Shown: positions 12,475-25,821 of the stretch, one piece after another
How the letters are laid out: each line of letters begins with the position of its first letter
How positions within the stretch are numbered: the stretch's first letter is position 1
Assembly: GCF_008831285.2 (NCBI RefSeq)
Contig: NC_045148.1
Coordinates: forward strand, 18,963,002-19,027,001
Source of the DNA: Nymphaea colorata
Lineage: Eukaryota > Streptophyta > Magnoliopsida > Nymphaeales > Nymphaeaceae
Reading direction: 5' to 3'
DNA: 64,000 nucleotides
Translations under genes and position numbers: made by a program
The notes under the pieces: generated by a model
What the model was told of the DNA's origin: nothing
What the model saw: only the letters and a program-made list of their open reading frames with translations
Database searches by the model: none

Positions 12475-13554
12475 CACCATAGCCGTTAAAATGCTATATT
12501 AAACATTTTGAACGCTATATATGTAGCAGTAGCACCAATAAAAAAAATATTAAAATTTTTTGTTGGGGGTTTTATGTACTAGCAGTTGTCGAGATCCTAC
12601 TTCTAATATAAAAAAACATGATAAAGTCTTCCGCGAATTATATAACCTGTCCGGACACATTTAAAATGCTGACCACTCGTTTCGGTGATGCACATTCACC
12701 GTGAGAAGGCAACTTGTCATACGGGTTAGTTCTTAATAATATTATTTATATATGGAAGGGTAGGACGAGACCCAACCTGCCTGACTTCATTTAAGAGTCG
12801 AATGATTAGAGCCATGTATTTATTTATTTATTTATTTATATAAAGGTTTAATGTCTCAAAAAAAGTGTAATATAATATAGCTGGTTAATCAGTAGTAATA
12901 CATAAAAGGAAGGTGTGTCGCATGTTCCATTAAAAAGTAAGATCACGACACTCAATGTATCATATCGTATTAAGTCAGTTTTGTGAATTTTATTTAAAAT
13001 TTAATAACCGAACAATTTTTGTGTTATGCCACAGCACAGACTGCTGTAATTAAAACTTGAAGGGTATTTTGGTCATTTTGTTATATTTAACTAGTTGGGG
13101 TACTTTGGTCATTTTCAATTGATAATATTTTGATCATTTCCAATTCATAACATTGTGATCATAACATATAAACTGATTGACCTTAATACAACCTCCTAAT
13201 TAAAAATATAAAATATAAAGAAAAGTTTCGTGGTACTTGAACCAGCTAGCAGGATTTAAAAAATTGTTTTTGGAACAAGTGTAAGTGTATGAAGAAAAAA
13301 AATATTATTAAAAATTTGTCCTACATGGCCGTTTGTTTGTCTTTGGACATTTTATGCATCGAGACTCGTTGTTTAGAGGGAGACGTGTTTGGATCCAACA
13401 TGAGAGCACGCCTTGTCGTAGACTTGAAGCAAAAACTGCTGAATTTCAGGATCCAAATATGGTTTTTTCCGTTCACCTAGATTGGAGAAAAAAAAAAAAA
13501 AAGGAAAAATGAAGAAATAATTTTTATGTTCTGCGAAAATTTTAGGAAGCGCCA

Positions 13555-13644
13555 TTAATATCCTTCATAAACTTTAGGGGAAGCCATTCTGCAGAAATTT
13601 TAATATCCTTTATAAAGTTTAGGAGAAACCATTTTGTAGAAATT
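13555..13644. repeat. two-copy tandem repeat, 45-bp unit, diverged
   Basis: The unit ttaatatcctt(c/t)ataaa(c/g)tttagg(g/a)gaa(g/a)ccatt at 13555 recurs at 13600 with several substitutions. Confidence 0.8.
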
Positions 13645-14530
13645 CTATGATACAAAAAAAGTGTAAACTAATATTAAGTAAAGAAAAAATTCATCAATTT
13701 TTTTTTTGGTTGATTCAAACCCACTTTCTATTGAAGAAGTGGCCGTAAAGATAAGTCAAACACGATGTCATATGGGTTTTATAAAGATAACTATGCAAAT
13801 TAGCATAGCTTAATGCGCTCTGATCACATTGTTCATTAAACGAATTCCTAAGCACAAGTGATTGAACATTAAAAAGTTGTATTATGACACAAAATTTTTG
13901 GCAAATTATATGTGAATTAACTTCATATTACAAGTTACTTCTTCACATGATCCAATAATTGTTTTCCAGTGAAAAGCGATTGCTTCTATTTCTTTGCATG
14001 TGAAAATCGAGGTCTACCTCTTCATTTATGCTTCATGGTATTGCACCTACGACGGAAAATCCTGCTTGATATATTTTCCAGTGATGTTTTTAGAAAACTA
14101 ACACACAAAATCTAGAAATCGTGAGAATCAGCTTCTCCAATAAAATATGTCATTTTCTGGTTTTGGAGGCTAAAGATAAAGCCAACACGATCATTTTCAG
14201 AAAGAGAAAGGAATCTTTTGGTTTTCATCGACAACCCGCATGACTTTTTTTTCACCAAGTAGGAATAAATTTTCACTAAGAAAGTCTTCATTCCCTTGAA
14301 TGTATCCAATCTAATAAATGATGTTTTAGATTTTCTTCAAATACTGGAAAGCAAACCATTCATTTAAAGTGATGTTGTAAATCTTGATTACATTTTTTGA
14401 CAAATTTATATTGTATGAGGAGCTGAAATCTTTCGGCCATCTGTAGATCAAGATGTCTCGCACATGCAACCCAATGCAATGCGCTGCGTGTGCGAAACAT
14501 CTGGATGGATGGATGAATGAACGATGAGAG

Positions 14531-14620
14531 GATTCTAACAATCCCAATTACTTTAGTTAAGTACATTTCTAATGAGATTCTAACAATCCCAATTACTTTA
14601 GTTAAGTACATTTCTAATGA
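14531..14620. repeat. two-copy tandem duplication, 45-bp unit, exact
   Basis: gattctaacaatcccaatta at 14531 is repeated at 14576, and the whole 45-bp unit appears identical. Confidence 0.93.
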
Positions 14621-15857
14621 TAAATCACATGCATTCTAATAAAATGAGTTGAGCATATTTTCTTTGAGGGACATGGAACAGAGTTTGACAGCTCTAAAGA
14701 TTCTAAAGAACATGACCTTTTAGAAGTTTCAGGACAGACACACTTTTTTTTTTTGGGTCGAAAGGAAAAAGTTATAATAGAAGATAATTTTTTGCCATAT
14801 TTCAGAAAAGGCCTCACATTTTTATGAAATTTTTTTATGCAGCGCACTGGTTTTATGTCAGCTGCCAGGTCAAATTTGCAGGGCAAGAGTCAAAATTGGC
14901 AGCTTGGGCACCCTGTTTATCTTTTCTACCTACTGAAAAAAGCTGCAATTTTTCAAATTTAATAAAAAAAGCCTCTAAAATGCCCTGAAGTCATTTATTA
15001 TAATTTCAAAATGCTGCAGTCATAATTTTCTTTTTTCCTTGTTCTTTTGCAAGGAAGTCTTCATGCCATGCTCTCTCTATCTAATATAGTTTATACCTTA
15101 TTATTCAAACCAAACTCTAACTACCCATTTGACATGGAGAAGCTTATATGCTTGAAACATTACAATGTCTAAAATGCCCTTTGAAAGAAAATTCCTCTTT
15201 ATAAAAGAGAGAGAGAGAAAAAAAATAGCAAAACTACCTTTAATTTGGTGAGTGTTCGGCTAAAGTTGGCAAGACTACACCAACTCTAGCACGTCTTCCT
15301 GAATTAGACTCATACCGTGTCCCTTGATGACTTATGTAGGCTCCTAACAAGTCATGTCTTATTGCTGGGTCCGATCCATTGGTTGGCAGATGGGTCAAGG
15401 TCTCTCAACTTTTAGTATGGCTTTTTTTCTTTTATTTTTGCCTAACTCAGCCAGCTTGGTTTTGGCTTCTAGCTGTAGTTAGGATTGGATTTGTACTGAA
15501 AAGATGAATAAAATATGCATAGAGAGTTAGAGAATGAGGATGTTTATTTTTATTAAAATCATAAGAGGGCCTTTGATTTATTGTGATTGATGGTTGAGAG
15601 AAAAACAATAAAAAAAAATGTTACAAAATCTCTTGATTGAACAACCATTAAAATGTTTCTCAATCTCAACCATTCGTAATGATAGAACAAACAACTCTTT
15701 ATCATTCGTAATCATCATTGGTCCATTGGTTCCCATTCAATTTTGTTGAGCTGGATCTCTCCAGCCGAACGCGGCCACTGCACCAGAGTTAAGTTACGTG
15801 CACACAGCCTTCCCGCTTCCTCCATACGAAGAAGGGGAAAGAGAGGGGAGGAGGAGA

Positions 15858-17496
15858 ATGGAGGCATCGGCGCCGCCGCCTTCGTCGTCGTCCGGGGACC
15901 GGACTCTGGTGGAAGCTGCACTGAGGATACTGAATGCGGAGGACCCCTGGGTAAAGGCTTCGCTAGGAGAAGCCACCGCCAAGCAATGGTTCGATGGGCT
16001 CATCTCCCGACCTTATGATCCTTCCGTCAACCTCCCCGTTCCCGAACGACCCGCCAGGCTATCTAACGTTTCTCGCTGTCCCTATCCCTCTCGCTTGTTT
16101 CTTCCCTTCCCTGCCTCCTTCTTCTTATGCTTCTGTTGATGGGGACAGGTGAAGTTGGTGGCGCCCAGCCTGATGCCGAAGCTGGGCAAAGCTGGTAGTC
16201 TGCAGAGCAGGCAAGCAATTCTTCACAGTTTGGCTCACACGGAGAGCTGGGCCATCGACTTGTCTTGGGTGTGTGCTTCTTCCACTCCTCAAGAACAGCG
16301 TTCTTCGATTGGCTTCTCGTTGATCCTTTTTCCGAAGCTTACTGGGTCGGCTTTCCCTCTTATGTGGGCTTTGGTTTGGCAGGACATAATCGCTCGTTTT
16401 GGTAAGGAAGAGGCCATGCCCAGATCTTTCTTTGATGATTTCGTGAAGGTGGCTCAGGATGAAGGCCGCCATTTTACGCTTCTTTCCGGTCGCCTGCAAG
16501 AGTTGGGCTCTTTCTATGGAGCCTTACCCGCGCATGATGGTCTCTGGGATTCGGCCATCCAGACCTCGAACAGCCTCCTGGCCCGCCTTGCTGTTGAGCA
16601 CTGCGTCCACGAGGTTAGATCTCTCCCTCTCTCGAGTCTGGTCTCTGTTTATATGGGAGTTGCTACTCCATGATTGTTACTAGTTAGTTCTTTGTGTTCA
16701 AGCATTCTGCGTAAGCAAACTCGGTGCTGACTGCATCTGCATTTCGGCTCCACACGGACGTCTCATGTCTGTTGGTAAGGTTATTGATTACACTAACGTA
16801 TCCAAAAAATTTGAACCGAGTGCATCCACCTCCCCAGCGCCCGATCGAATTCAACTGTTCTTCTGCATTTATGGTGATTTAGGCTTGTATTTGTAGAGAA
16901 GTGTTGCTTTCACTCTCACTAATACAACACAGTAAGCACGTCAGAACCTCGGAAATGAGTGGCCTATATGTGGTATTGTTATTTTTATTTATTGCAAGAT
17001 AATCAAGGCGCTGCAAATTCGAATGAATCTAGTATAATCAATAACTTTTCAGCAAATTGAATATGCCAATCGATCATGAAAACAGGCACGAGGACTTGAT
17101 GTGCTGCCAACCACTATATCCCGTTTCCGTAATGGAGGTGACGATGCAACAGCAGATTTATTAGAAACAGTTGTCTATCCAGAAGAGGTCACACATTGTG
17201 CCGCAGGTGTAAAATGGTTCAAGTACCTTTGTCAAAGAACGCAACAGGGTTCACCGCAAGACAAGGACGTACAGGAAGACAAGAAGCTGCAGGCTCCTGA
17301 TCAACTTTCAGCAGCCACGAATGAAAACAGTGAAGCCAATCTTGATCCTGTAATTGATACCTTCCATGCTATTGTTAGAACACATTTCAGGGGCCCGCTG
17401 AAGCCTCCTTTCAATGAACAAGCACGGCAAGCTGCTGGATTCGGGCCCGAGTGGTACAAGCCTCTTGCGGTGAAGGAGTTTGGACTGGCAGAGTGA
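15858..17496 (+). CDS. DUF455 ferritin-like family protein
   Basis: Four exons (15858-16067, 16149-16268, 16383-16613, 17086-17496) join to 323 residues. The start at 15858 is the first ATG in a purine-rich leader and opens with MEASAPPPSSSSGDR. The family (PF04305, DUF455) has a ferritin-like four-helix fold. The expected carboxylate/histidine pattern of a di-metal site is visible: E102 in HSLAHTESWAIDL, E137 and H140 in AQDEGRHF, E187 in HEARGLDV, E221 and H224 in PEEVTHC. The C-terminus carries the family signature HFRGPLKPPFNEQARQAAGF. Residues about 230-265 form a Gln/Lys/Asp-rich insertion that is low in complexity. No signal peptide or membrane segment is evident. The biochemical role of plant members is unknown to me; a redox or oxygenase function is only suggested by the fold. 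It is convergent with the PDC E2 gene, 476 bp away. Confidence 0.93.
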
Positions 17497-17972
17497 CAAT
17501 CTTATGGGGGAGGAGACGGCGATGAAGAAATGTCTTTAACATTTTGTATGATTGTACTAAGAAATGCAATTGCAGCAGTATCGATAATTAGTTTGCAGCC
17601 CATGAATATCCAAAATTTTATTTCCATCATTATTCATCTTCATGACAAGTATCAGTTAACTGAGCCGATTTCTGTGTTCCCACCCACAGCAACACAAGCA
17701 AACTGTCTGCAAACTCGGCAAAATAAAATTGCACGCAAAATTTCTCATTTTGGCTTGTACAGGAACCAAAACATGAAAGAGCTTATGGCAGTTTTTCCTT
17801 TCTAATTATTATTTTAGCAGTTGAAAACTTGAAATGAAGAATTAGAGGATGGTGCTTGCCCGAGAAACAAGCTGAATGTTGTAGACTTCCATGTCGCCAT
17901 GAGCCCTCTCAGAATGCAGCTGATTGAGAAGGTTCTACACTGACGTAATGGCACACCGACGTGAGAACGCTG
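17497..17972. other. convergent 3' UTR region between DUF455 and PDC E2 genes
   Basis: The 476 bp between two convergent stop codons hold AT-rich sequence with AATAAA-like words (around 17723) and no open frame of note. Both 3' UTRs must end here and may overlap. Confidence 0.6.
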
Positions 17973-20900
17973 TCATAGAAGAAGCCTATTTATCTCACTC
18001 AAGTTGGACGAGAGGGTCGTAAGGAATGTTCCTGGGCAACAAAATCATCAGTTAAATGGCGTCACAGTCATTGAAAATCAAATGAGTTACACGCATACCT
18101 CCAACACGACCGTCAATAACACGATGATCGCCTGATAATGTGAACTTTGTTTTTGTGACAGCCGTAAGCTTCAATGTATCTGGGGAAGGATACACAAGTT
18201 GCAGCTGATGAGAACTATCACGGAATGCACGGTAACAGGCTGAAAGCATGAAAATAAACTTACCATCATCTCCAACCACATGGTCAACAACTTTATTAGC
18301 CCTACCTACAGCCAAAATGCATCCCTGCATGCAATAAAACAAACATAAATCCCTCAAAAATAAAAAAAAAGAGAGAGAGTTCATGCGTAATGAGTGCTCT
18401 ATTTGGAGTTCATATTTGGTAACTTGGATGGAGAAAACATTATATGGTCTTTTCAAGCAGGTTGAATTTTCATGATTATAGGAAATGAACCTGCTAGCCA
18501 ACTTAGGGTCAACTATATATCATTCTAGTGGTTAATTCAACCAACAAACTAGAACGTTTAAGATATTATCACAAAAGGAGCCAACGCATCAAAAGTACTC
18601 GCAGAAGCAACAAATGAATGCATCTTGAGTTTGCTTTTGCAAAGACAATTTTGTGGACAATATAACATCGAGGAACGACAGAGAAAAATATGCATGCTTA
18701 ACCAGGAAGCAGGCCATGCACATATACACGTAGATGGAACATGCAGCCTTTTCTCTCTGAAAGGATGGAGCACAAAATTGGTATCTCCAGACAACTTGAA
18801 TGTGAAAGGCAGCGCCTCTGTAGGACGGGCCGCTTGGTGCACAAGCAGCAAACTGATATAAAGTCAGGTATTACGTCTGCTATTAACAAACTACAACAGG
18901 CCCTGGTTAATCTTTTCAATGCCCACTTTCACATCAAAATTTAGCCTGTAGGCACTAAAGCTCCTTGTTAGCAAATATACTTCCTGCAAATATTTGGCAG
19001 CGGTGAACAGAGGTACCTGAGGGGGTTAAGGATGGCACAAAAATGATCCACAGGAAACATCCCCAGGTTTGAAATGCTGCATAGGTAGAGAAAAGTTAGG
19101 CCACGAAAAGATCTGAAGCTTTTGATCATTGAAGACTTACCTGAAAGTTCCACCTTGAAATTGGTTTGGGGCAAGTTTGCCAGCTCGTGCTTTTTCAGCA
19201 AGTTCCTTTATCTTTCATAATCAAAATTAAACAAAGTTCAGAAACAAATACAGTTTTCAGCTCTATTTATGTATTTTATTAAAAAAATCACATTGTCAAT
19301 GACACAGAGACCTTCCCATGTCATGAAGGCTGGAAAAAGAAAAAACAGTTGCTAATACATTGGACCAAAAAGTACTTTAATTGCATTTGAACATATTTTA
19401 ATTCCATAATTTACACTTTTCATGTGCTTATTAATGCTCGATGGAAACCCTAGTTTGATATCTTTGCTCTAAACTCATGATGGTTCTAATTTCACCATCT
19501 TGAATTTGAGGAGCATGGAAATGGTTGGTTGGTTGTTGCTTCGAAGCATAGTGTGATGATTTTATGCTAACACTTATTCTTGCTCCATTATAGTCTCTTT
19601 CCCCTTCATTGATGACTGCTTGGTCGCTATCCCAATTATTTCTTAAGGATACCTAAAACAGGAAGTTAACCCCTTGTATTATTATGATCACTCAACCAAG
19701 ATTATGAGAGTTTTCTAGGTCTTGCTTCCTTTAGTTCTTGTTTCTCTGTCTCCTTGCACAAATCTCTCGCTGAAACCAAACTTTTGCAATCACTGCTAGA
19801 ATTTCCTAGTCTGCTGACAAGCTTCCCAATTATGCTTTCTAAAATAAAGCTCCCAGTTCTCTAAGAAAGATTTATTACATCATTGAAACCAAAATACAGA
19901 TCTTTCATATATTTGTTCAAAAGGTACCTCAACTGATATGGCTGACAATGTCTTCTGATCTGCATTCCTAATGATTGGAGTCATCAAACCCTACACGAAA
20001 GACATTTTGAGACCAATCACATTTCACACATGACCAGTTACCTTGCATGAAAAGGAGGAGGAAAGTACCTTTTCAGTGGCCACTGCAATCGAGATGTCAA
20101 CAGAATCGCAGAAAGAAACCTCTTCTTTTTCATGATTCCAGTAGGCTGACAATAAATGGCAAAGTGAGTACATATATAGCCAAAATTAACATCTCAAAGC
20201 CAACAAATTTAACTTCCTCCTCTAGAGAATAGAAACATGTCATGACCAAACATTACACTGTAGATTAAAAAAAAAATGAAAAGCAGATTAATGGAGATGG
20301 TTAGCTGAAGATTCATTTGCAACAATGCACAATATACAAAGCTAGCAATCTCCCACAACAATGCAAAAGATGATGAAATGTAACCACCCAGATCATTAGA
20401 TCAAAAGTTAATAGCAGAACTCAACCGACCATGTCCTCAAGCCAAAGAAACTGGATCCAGAAAAAGTAAAAATTGCCATGTGTGATGTTTAATTTTGTGA
20501 TGCTCAAGGGACAACCTTCTTTTTCTTTTCCTTACTCAAGGCAGGAGCATGACAAAATTTTACTGATAATAAGTTATAATCCAGACGAGCAAATCAAACT
20601 TCTGTAGCCTTTCAAATAAATAGCCTAACCAAACAATTATATGCTTCATGTTTTGATAGAACCAAACCTGCCCAAACATCCACCAGAGAGTTTCTCTATC
20701 AGAAACCCAATATGACTACTCACAAAAGTATTGGACCTTCCTGTGTAGGTTTTATATTCCAAGGTTTCTTTCTAGGACACACCACAGCAGATTATTTGGT
20801 ATTTATAGGGCCAAAAACATAACGTAAAGAAAAGCGTGAGTGGTACATGTCAAAGTCAAACCACGGTTAGGATGAAGAGAAAGTGAATGGGGTCTTCTGT

Positions 20901-23178
20901 GAAGGATTTCTATACATGATATAAATGAAGGATAATATGAAGTTGAGGAGATAGTGATGTTGCAAATTCTATGCAAATAACTTGATAGATCAATTAGATA
21001 AATATTACTTGGGATACAACTTCGATATACATGATGCCACAATGCACTTCCATTGACAAAAATGCAGCCACTGGGTGCTGAACAACTTATATCTGGTCCC
21101 ACACTGGTATGCAATGGCCAAAAAACTCTCCAAGGAGAAACGAGAAGGGTTGAGGGGAGAAAAAGAGAACTTGCATCTCTACGTCCAGCAGCTTCCATCA
21201 AACTGGTGTAAGATCATGTAGCATCATGCAAGGAAGAGAGGACTCAACACCATATGAGCTACTCAGAGATAAAGAATGTCTTATCTTCAATCCTTTTATG
21301 AACATTTTTTGAGCAATCTCAAGTTCTCAACATGTTTTGCCATGTGATAATGCATTGAGATTCAACTTCTATTATGATAATACAGCACTGCTACACCATC
21401 CTCTTTTAGGAAAGTAGACTCCTACTTGAAGCAATTTTTATAATTAGAGGACCCATTACATGTTACTCTAACATAATTTTCAGGCAAAGAAGATGAAGTT
21501 ATGACCAGTTCAACTGCTAAGAACATGTTATAAGAAATTATATTTAATAATTACCATTTGCTTCAGGAACAGATCTTAGGGTGAGGGCGACAGCTTTCAC
21601 CAAGATGTCATTCACAGAAACTTTTATACCATGCTGCTCTGGATTCAATGTTAACAAAAGGTAGTAAGCTTTCCATGGGGGAAAAGAGGCTATCTCTTTA
21701 CAATGTGAAGTCAGGCTAAACTGGGGCCACATACCTTTCAGCTGCTGCCTTAGAGCAAGTAATGGATCCAGCACAGCATCTAATAGTGGGTAGTAGAATG
21801 AATCATTAGCATTACATGACGATATTTTTTTGGAATGAAACCTAAGAGAAGTTAAAATACCTGAAGATAAATAAACATGTGGTGTATTTTTCTTGGACTC
21901 CAACAATCTTTTTGCGATAACCTGCAGAACTTTTTTGTTTATTTCATCTCATGACCAACCTTCTCAATTCAATGACATTAATCTGCTGATGATTAAATTC
22001 CTAAAACTCTAATGAAGCCAAGATGTTTGCTGAAGTTTGAGGAATTCAAAGACAGTATGGACAAAGTATTCCTTGAAGTTTCAGAATTTCATGCTAAAAG
22101 CTTTACTAGTTACTGCAGCAATAAGAGAATAACAGCACTTTCCACTCACCTTGTTTCCTCATGGCAGGTTAACAAATTCTATATTACTTAATATATATGA
22201 GAAAATGGAAATAATAAAGATAGAGTTTGTAGATAATAAAGTTCCAGTAGTTTGACATTGTTCCTCAAAGTTTACCAAAAAAATAGCTTCAATTATTTGC
22301 AGAAAAAATGTAAATGAAATCATTGGTGTAGAATTTAGAGGAGGAAGACATGTCAGCTCTTTACTTAATAAGTACATAGAAATGATTGTTCTTGCAGCTT
22401 TTGACATCACATATTATTAGCACTTGGAAAACCCAGAGCTTGAAAATCAGCTTTCCAGAAGAAAATGTGCATCTAGGAAATACCATAATACCAATGTTAA
22501 CCAGAACCTCACATACCTTGCGTATTTGACTGTTAGGCAAATCTTCATGAGTAGCATCCAGATCCAAAGAACCTTTTCGCTGGGGTGATGGTTCTTCAAC
22601 TGGGAGTTGTGAACTTCGACTTGAAGAAGTCCCATGCTGAACTGACGTCCGACCCCTGGAGGAAGCAGCGCCAGATTTTATAGCTGCCAAGACATCACCT
22701 TTCAGAAGAGTATGACGAGGGCCGGATGCTTTCAAAGCTGACACATCTAAGCCATAATTTGCAATAAGCAATTTTGCTGACGGACTGATTCTGCTAAAAT
22801 TTGTTTCATTTGCTGTTTGTTGATTTTTCACATTCCCATGAGGCAAGTCATCTGTTGACTTAGTAGAATCTGTATTTGGAGTATCAATGATATCGCTTGG
22901 GACTTTCTCTATATGATCCACATCCTCAACCTTTGAAGACAGAAGGGGGCAGCCACCATAAGCATCTGATGTTTTACTTAATGGAACAAGTGATTGCAGG
23001 TGGACTTAGATGAACTATGAGAACAAAATTTGGGAGGAAGGTAAAACAAATTGATGACAGGAAAATTATAATACTTGCTAGGAAAAAGATCAAAGAAAAT
23101 TACTCACAGTAATGGCAATAGGTTGTCCCACATTCACATCCTTGGAACCTTCAGGTGCCAAAATTTTAGCTAAATACC

Positions 23179-23223
<45 letters not shown>

Positions 23224-25821
23224 TCATAAGGCATTTGAGGAAAATGTAAATCAACTGCAGAAAAATAGCTGAACCATTTAACATGAAATCTTCAGGAAAA
23301 ATATGCAGATTACCCTTCTTCAAGACTTTCAAATTCAAGTGTGGCCTTATCCGTCTCTATTTCACATATCACATCCCCAACTTCTATCTGTTAAGTTTTA
23401 TAAATATTAAAGCAAATATCCTAAGGAGGAAAATGTTCACTAAGCTCCATTAGCAATATCAACTTAAATGGTCAACAATTAGCAACATCTCTAACGCTAA
23501 AGGCAAGAATGGAAGACCTTGTCTCCTTCTTTTTTCCTCCATTTCACGATGTTTCCTTGATTCTGTAGAAAACCACAAGTAAGAAGTATTATGATAGGAT
23601 CTCACTTAAAATAGACAAGATTGAAATGGAAAAAAGAATGCATCTTTCAATTACATGAAGCTTCAGAGTGGAGCATTACTTTTAACTGCATTCTTTTCTT
23701 ACCATTGTTGGAGACAAAGCTGGCATTTGAAGGACAGTATGCAAGTCTCCTGCATATCAACAGAGAATAATGATGAATGCTATACAATAATAGTATTTAG
23801 CTATTATGACCCCAAAAAGGTTACCACTTATTTTTATGAAAAAACATTCAAATCCCAATTAGCATTGGCTTGTTGTCCTGCAAACTTGAAGGGCTACATA
23901 AATTGCAAGTCGCTTTTCATCCATTAAAGAGTTAAACATCTTTTCCTGTGAATAATGAAGGTTCCAAACAAGAACTAGATGGTAGCCCTACAGCTGGTCA
24001 GTCAGCAGGTTCACGGCAAAATGACAGCTTGGAATGCTTGTAGGTTAGGGTGGAGGTGGGCTCACAAACAACTTGAGAATTATTTGTTTTCTAAAAAGGT
24101 GATTATTTCACTCAAACCAAGATATCTTCAAGTATGTCTAACTTATTAAGAATCGTTGTTCATTTACTACATTTGGCAATTATGATCCGTTAATCATGTG
24201 TGCATGTGTCATCACATTATACAGTAACCATCCTTACTAATATGCCTTAAGAAATGCAATGATATAATGAGGCAGTCAAACTTTAATAACACTAATCCTT
24301 CCATCTGACCATATAAAAGAACCCCCTACTTCGGAATATCCACCAAGGCCACCCAACATATAAACCCTTAGATTGCTATTAGAGGATAGAACTTATTGTG
24401 ATTCTCATAAGAATGGCAGCATGGGTATGGGTATGGGGACCTCAGTAAACTATCCATGTGACTTAGCTTGAACATTATGATCATTCATAAGAATGCAGGT
24501 TCAGAGATTTTTCCCCACATCTAAGACTTCCGTGAGGTGTGAGAGAATGAATTATTCTTCAGGATTATTTCATGTGTTTTTAAGGTTCCGGATATCATAT
24601 TAGCTTTTAATTTCTTCCAACTTTCGTTGTAGATCATACCATATTGTAAAGATGGAGACATATTGTCATTTTAACACGTGGACAGGTTCTGGCAGTGAAC
24701 AAATCGATGGATAAGAAGACCAATGCATCTGTAATGGAAATCGCATTACTGTTTTATTCAAGTTCCGTCATTCTTTTGTATATACTATAGCATAACTAGT
24801 TCTCTTGCAGTAACCATGCACTTTTCAAGGCCATGACTGCAAACGGAAATCAAACTCTAAATTTGTTCGCTAACAGATTATATATGCATTTTTCGGAATC
24901 GACAAAATCGTTTCTTCCAGCAGGTCAGTTTTCGGACAAAAGGAATCATTTCCAACATATGTTTACAAGAGATAAAGGTTTGTATAAGAACTAGACAGGA
25001 AGTGTTCTTCTGCGAAATAAGATGCATAAGTAATTAATGTTACAATTTCCAGTACTGTCCAAAAATGATTTTCTTGGTTCCAACATGGAGACATGGAAAA
25101 AGAATGACATACCAGCAGTTGAAAAATGCCGAACCGTAGCTCGGAGCTGCGGAAAAATGCCTAGAATAAGACAAATGCGCTGGATATAATTGAATATGAA
25201 GATGAAAGAACTAAGGAGTAATAACCTCGGCCTTCCAGAGGATGCCATCACAACCCATTTCACGGTACATTGTAGGCCTGAAACACAGAAAAGCAGTTCA
25301 AGCATTGGAAGCGTTTTAGCATTTAGGGGGCATCGTTCGACTTAAAGTCGATTAAGGGTGCGCCCAGAACCAGGCAGAGAAGCCTCAACCAGATGCCAGC
25401 CAGGACACAGTCGGTACCGGCAGATGTTTTCCTTTGCCAATCCAAAGAATTATGACAGTGATTAGCAATTCAAGGAATTGTGGCATCAGTAAGACAGGAG
25501 AACCGGCTTGGCCAATTTGGGCATCGACAAAATTGAATGGCACGGGGATGACAGATCATGAACTACCATGTTACAAGTGATCCAATATAGATTGATAACC
25601 GACGAAGACATTCGGAGGTTAGAAGAAGATCGAAAGGCGAGTGAATGATCACGATGGTGGTGGTGGTGACGGTGATTTCGGGGACATGAGCACGCAGGAA
25701 AGGAGGGTTCATACCGAACGATCCCATAGGGAGCTGATCCAGAGCTATGGGAGCGGATAGCGGAGATGGCACGAATAGAGGAGCCCAGAGCACGAATCAG
25801 TCGCAAGCGAGCTGCAGCCAT
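17973..25821 (-). CDS. dihydrolipoyl acetyltransferase (E2) of mitochondrial pyruvate dehydrogenase complex, component 1-like
   Basis: Eighteen exons: 25821-25715, 25277-25226, 25146-25113, 23749-23703, 23562-23518, 23387-23314, 23177-23108, 22930-22517, 21921-21861, 21779-21735, 21638-21555, 20145-20069, 19990-19928, 19211-19141, 19076-19017, 18324-18264, 18179-18099, 18031-17973. E2 transfers acetyl groups from lipoate to CoA in the mitochondrial matrix. The N-terminus (MAAARLRLIRALGSSIRA) is Arg/Ala/Ser-rich, as in a mitochondrial presequence. One lipoyl domain follows, MPALSPTM...EIETDKATLEF, with lipoyl Lys near 109. Next come the E1/E3-binding domain (ISPSAKLLI...LLKGDVLAAI, about 191-229) and the catalytic domain from PNSQIRK. 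That domain holds SVNDILVKA, SISNLGMFPVDHFCAI, the active-site DHRVIDG near 474-478, and a C-terminal LLL. It is closest from memory to Arabidopsis At3g52200. Two oddities are reported under findings: exons 15/16 are one base short of an open frame, and only one lipoyl domain is present. Confidence 0.9.
23179..23223. repeat. compound (TG)n(AG)n microsatellite in PDC E2 intron
   Basis: TG repeats run directly into AG repeats. On the gene strand this is CT then CA, immediately before the acceptor of exon 7 (exon high end 23177), so the array forms part of that intron's pyrimidine tract. Confidence 0.9.

Larger units (their letters stand above)
11541..15857. other. AT-rich intergenic DNA, no gene recognised
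   Basis: About 4.3 kb of AT-rich sequence with no open frame that looks like a conserved protein. It holds a (TA)n array at 12438-12472, a diverged two-copy repeat at 13555-13644 and an exact one at 14531-14620. The last 100-150 bases before 15858 are the presumed promoter and leader of the DUF455 gene. Confidence 0.6.
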
